Shown here one piece after another: positions 60,311 to 64,000 of a DNA stretch of 64,000 nt. Source of the DNA: Paramacrobiotus metropolitanus (lineage: Eukaryota > Tardigrada > Eutardigrada > Parachela > Macrobiotidae). Position 1 is the first letter of the stretch. Each line of letters begins with the position of its first letter. The stretch lies in the NCBI RefSeq assembly GCF_019649055.1, contig NW_026570312.1, forward strand, positions 310,001 through 374,000. Reading direction: 5' to 3'. The notes below the pieces were generated by a model. The model was not told the origin of the DNA. It saw only the letters and a list, made by a program, of their open reading frames with translations, and did not search any database. The translations under genes were made by a program, and so were the position numbers.

Positions 60311-60922
60311 CGTGTCTTATCTGCGAACAGGCTCCATGATTATTCGTAAACACAAGGCAGTGCTGGAGAGGGGATTCCATACTTATCTCCGCGGATGGAA
60401 GAGGGCGGGCTTTACATAAAGGAGGAACGCGAAACAAGTACCGTACATCAGCAAAAAACGTTACAAAACAGAATTAACAGTGGTACTTGCTATTTGCAGA
60501 AAAAGTAACTGTTCGCAACATTTGAAACTCACGCAGTCAAGCTCCAACAGCGAATCCGCTGTCCTCAACGTACTCGCCACTGCGGGCGGTTAGTTTGCGG
60601 CATTCAACGTCAGAAACATTTTTGTTTTATTCGTTGGTGCGTGCTGGATGATAAATGAATAAATTCTCTTCAGCCCGTAGAAGCCAAATTATTCGACAAC
60701 CATTCGTAATTCATTCGTTAGCGAAAAAAGGCAGCTTATCGGTTATGCTAAATAAGCAAAATAGCCAACAGTAATCCTTCTTACAAGTACCTGTAAAATC
60801 TTAGAAGAAACATTAGAAAGTGAGTTTGAACATAGTCATAAGCGGATAAAAATAACTACCCCCAAAGGAAGACAACGCAGGAAAAAATCGATCCCAGCAT
60901 GTTGTTGATATTCACAGCGAAA
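60311..60922. other. Spacer between F-box genes C and D
   Basis: No gene; promoter of C and 3' end of D. No repeat of note. Confidence 0.4.
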
Positions 60923-63900
60923 TCAGCCTTCAGTCATTTCCCTCGATGCCAGCGCGCTCAGTGCCGCCGCCGTCAGTGTTGTCAGCTGACCGACATCCAC
61001 ACAAGGCACATCGGATTCCTTCCACTCGCGATTGCCGTGCTGGTGGCGAGTCAACTCGCGCGGATCCGCCCGCTGGTAATGGTTGAGGACCTGCAGCACA
61101 TGTTCACCAGTCACTGCGCATCATACACAGTAGCGCCATCAGTAGAAATAAACGGCCGCCCCTACGGCTTGTGGTCCGCCGCATGCAACTACCTGGCGAC
61201 TTTTTTCCCATCGACACACGGTTTTCCGATGAATAACAAAATACGTTAGCTGTGGACAGACCAGTTTTCTAAACGGTATCACAGTCAATTAAAGCGCGAC
61301 CTACAATTTGCTGACCGACATGCTTTTGACTTACACAACTCGCTGACCGACAACTTGTTGACCGACAATTTGCTTTTCGGCTAAGTTGTTGACCGACGTT
61401 TTGTCGAAAACTCGAAATATTTTTGCTGATCCACAACTTGTTGTCAAGTTCGGGACGTCGGTTTTTTCAGTTTTCTCAACTTATTTTTGCTTATTCTGAG
61501 GTTTCTTGGGGTTTTTAGGTCATTCTTAGTTTTCTTAGGTTTCTTGGGTTTCTCAAGTCAACAAATTGTCGGCAGCAAGTTGTCGGTGTTCACAAAAAGG
61601 CGTTCAACAAAACGTCGTTCAACGAATTGTCGTTGCAACAAACTGTCGGGTCATCATTTCCTCAGTCAGCAAAAAGTCGCCAGCAAGTTGTCGGTCAGCA
61701 GGATAGGCGTCAGCGAGTTGTAGGTGTGCCGTTTTTTGTAGGTTTTTCATCAACGCAACCAGAGGTAACTAACCTGAACAATTTCATCGATGTGCTTCTT
61801 CCGCTTCTGCACAGTGCAGTCAGCAATCCATTTGGCCAGCGCCTGCCCGTTCATCGGCTCTCCTGTAAGACTCTTCTCCACGGCCTCCCACAGCCCCTTT
61901 TCCACCTCGGCGTGGTCCGTATGGCCGACGGATGAATGATGTGCCACACTGGCGGTTATGTACCGATCCCCGATGAGGCACTGTCGCCAGACAACGCGGC
62001 CGCCAGGGTCAACCAGATCAGCCAGACAGCTGACTACATCGTCCAGAAAATCGAATTTATCCACAACGAAGTGTCCCTTGTAGAACACCACCGACGGTGC
62101 GCCGGTGGCTTGCAGAATGCCGTACATCAGATTCTCCAATTCGCCGAATTCGTACCAGCGCATTTTCATGGCAATCACCATTTTGGTGGTGCTGTGCAGG
62201 CACTTCAGCAAGCAGACCATCATCCAGTACAGAGTGTGTTCGTAATCGTCCAGCCCGTTATAATCCGCATCGCTGTGGAAGACTCGTACATCCGGGAAGT
62301 AGGCGCCGGTGGTAAGGAGACTGTTCCACAGCGGACAGACACGCCGACAACGGACACGCCCGATGGAGTCCAGCGAAAGGAAGACCTCCACCAGCAGTTC
62401 AGGCGGCAGCGACATACTGCGCAGCTGACCGCTGGAGATCTTCCGCTGCGGTGTGCCAACCGCCCCGCGCTGGCGGAGGAACGATTTCCATGTCGGGGAT
62501 GCGCGGCCCAACTCAGCGTCCTCCTTTAGTAACTCGTTGTATAATATTTCGTTTCCTGTACAAAGAAATACAAACAAAATGAAGGTAAGTCGGTGATATC
62601 ATGTTACACAGTAATTTTCCTCATACATTTTTATTCTTAGCTACATCGGTGAAGAATTCCATAAGAACCTTCCCAAAATGAACAATTTAAAAATACTGTG
62701 CGAAGTCTAAAGGCCAGTTTCTGTTAATAAAAATTCCCATTTCATACAGATGCAATTTTGATTCTGACAACTTTTTAGTTTTGGGACGCATACATGGATG
62801 AATCGCCGGTGTACAGACGTTATTCTCGAATTCAAGCGAAAAGTATGAACTATCAGTCAGTGGAAAACGAAATGGATGTTTGACCAAAGGTCTAAAGTTG
62901 CAGGAATAAGATCTGCTGGAAATCTGTTGGAATTATCCTGAATGTATCCCACCCAACAGGAAGTGGTGTCGGTTTACGTTTAGGTTGAACTTTAAACCAG
63001 CTTTAGAATTTCGTATTTTCGCGAAACTAATTTTGGAATATAACCAGAAGGCCGTTTGGCTCAATCTCCGTCAAGCATGCCGGATCACAAAGCCGGCGTA
63101 CATCACGGAAGTCAGTTTTTATGGACATATATGGTTCGTATGCATATTTTGCCACTTTGACGGACGTAAAGAAAAATGCGAGGACAGCCGGAAAAAAAGA
63201 CCTTAAGGCGGATGAATGTTGCGGCATGCCTGCTCTGATAAGTTCTAATCAGTTAGCCAAGAGCGACAAAAAGCATGGCTGGACGAAGCTATCCAATTGC
63301 CCATACTGTTTCTAAACCTCATTTTAGTTTTTATTCTCTTAGCGTTCATACGGAATGTTCTAATTAATCTGGGTCTGTAGTCTGGCATTTCTTGCTTCCG
63401 TAAACGGCACACTCGCAAAAAATCTGCCGACTGAGGGAATCGAACCAACAACCTCCATACGAGTACTCTAAGGCCGAGAAAGGCACCACTAGGCTATCGG
63501 CAAAGCATACAAATTGTATCGAAATGTTCTATCAAACGATCCTATAAAGAGCGTATGCCGCTCTGACAACGGTAATCATAACTGGTTCGTGACATCCTTT
63601 TCCAACCAGAAACGAAGGCTGTCCAACCGGAAAAGGCTCTCTCGGAGTGCTAAATAAGCCTTTCGGTTAAACATGCTCTAAGAGCATCGCTGTTGTAATA
63701 TCGAAAAAGCTAACACAGTACCCCCGGACAATCCGCGATCCATCCCAAATTCGCGCCCGCAGAAAGCGGGCCTGCCATTGTTTTTCGGAATTGGCTGCAT
63801 CGGAACGTACCATTTGCTGCGGCGTCAAAGGAGTGTCCATGCGCCACTGCAGATAGTTGAACGTCTGGCTGAGCAGCGCGGTGCACCGCATACGGGAGCG

Positions 63901-64000
63901 TTGGTTCAGTCCGTACTGGAAGATCTCCCGGACAGCGGTGGACGCCTCGGACCAGTAGACGGCCGGCAGTGCACAGCAGCGGATGAGAAAATCATCCTTC
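60923..64000 (-). CDS. F-box family protein, gene D, 5' end outside the window
   Basis: Exon 1 (63811 to beyond 64000) reads DDFLIRCCALPAVYWSEAST through LLSQTFNYLQW to QQM at a GTACGT donor. Exon 2 (61774-62555) has the F-box (LPPELLVEVFLSLDSIGRVR, RCRRVCPLWNSLL) and ends at CAG before GTTAGT. Exon 3 (60923-61090) starts VLNHYQRADPRELTRHQHGN and ends ASREMTEG. Exon 2 is 782 bases against 783 in gene C, so with the usual donor it is one base out of frame. Use of the second GT of GTACGT (four bases later) would restore the frame as VRNEILYNE. Intron 1 (about 1.25 kb) holds a tRNA-like element; intron 2 holds foldback FB-5. Otherwise intact. It is probably expressed only if the splice or frame problem is resolved. 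Confidence 0.75.
61299..61725. mobile_element. Foldback element FB-5, arms of TTGCTGACCGACAAC repeats, in an intron of F-box gene D
   Basis: The left arm begins ACCTACAATTTGCTGACCGA and the right arm ends with the complement of ACCTACAACTCGCTGACG. Units of about 15 bases (AACTTGTTGACCGAC left, GTCGGCAGCAAGTTG right) fill both arms. The centre (61480-61555) has TTTCTTAGG and TTTCTTGGG words. It sits between exons 2 and 3 and would be removed by splicing. Confidence 0.8.
63320..63501 (-). mobile_element. tRNA-derived SINE or tRNA pseudogene
   Basis: On the minus strand from 63501: TGCCGATAGCCTAGTGG resembles an A box (TRGCNNAGTGG) and GGTTCGATTCC is a perfect B box. The 5' TGCCGAT pairs with GTCGGCA at the 3' end as a 7-bp acceptor stem. 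The anticodon arm is shortened and the T stem has two mismatches, so it is not a working tRNA. About 110 bases of unrelated tail ending in AATAAAAACTAAAA suggest a SINE. Confidence 0.55.

Overview
The window comes from an intron-bearing eukaryotic nuclear genome, almost certainly an invertebrate animal. It holds spliced genes with GT-AG introns, a class A-like GPCR, a CDC42 small effector gene found in metazoans, non-LTR retrotransposons and many inverted-repeat elements. A tardigrade or similar small ecdysozoan is my guess from the style of the F-box family. The sequence alone does not prove it.

Layout. 1-3 kb: decayed F-box family copy A (minus). 3-8.2 kb: AT-rich DNA with no gene I can support. 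8.3-12.8 kb: three-exon CDC42 small effector gene (plus), assembled here from short exons. 13.9-17.9 kb: two tandem minus-strand genes whose proteins look like the bacterial 'head GIN' (DUF2807) adhesin domain but have introns. 18.2-20.4 kb: 5'-truncated retrotransposon with an intact 458-residue C-terminal ORF, flanked on both sides by the same 10-bp microsatellite. 21-22.6 kb: two palindromic elements. 23.4 kb: small secreted-peptide ORF. 25.9-27.0 kb: intronless GPCR (minus). 28-30.7 kb: satellite arrays. 30.7-35.7 kb: repeats and no convincing gene. 35.8-36.9 kb: F-box relic E and a retroelement relic. 37.3-40.6 kb: decayed APE-type LINE (minus). 40.98-43.64 kb: two copies of a secreted leucine-rich gene (minus). 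One is broken by a 318-bp foldback element with a 12-bp target duplication. 44.5-47.5 kb: F-box gene B. 48-57.6 kb: three more degraded copies of the first retroelement family around a 2.35-kb nested inverted-repeat element. 57.9-64 kb: F-box genes C and D (D runs off the window).

The F-box family shares one architecture. Exon 1 (about 205 codons) is a module I do not recognise, exon 2 holds the F-box, and exon 3 is a short tail of 48-56 codons; all introns are phase 0. Copies A, B, C, D and E lie on the same strand, suggesting tandem expansion followed by invasion of the spacers by transposons.

The strongest candidates for something undescribed are: (i) a group of at least five foldback elements whose arms are made of different short tandem repeats but which mostly share a TTTCTTAGG-type core; (ii) the retroelement family with an F-L-D-D reverse transcriptase box, a CCHC knuckle and a PD...D endonuclease-like tail, with a copy embedded in a 10-bp microsatellite; and (iii) intron-containing GIN-domain genes in an animal. 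Several otherwise intact genes carry single-base frameshifts, so some breaks may be assembly errors.
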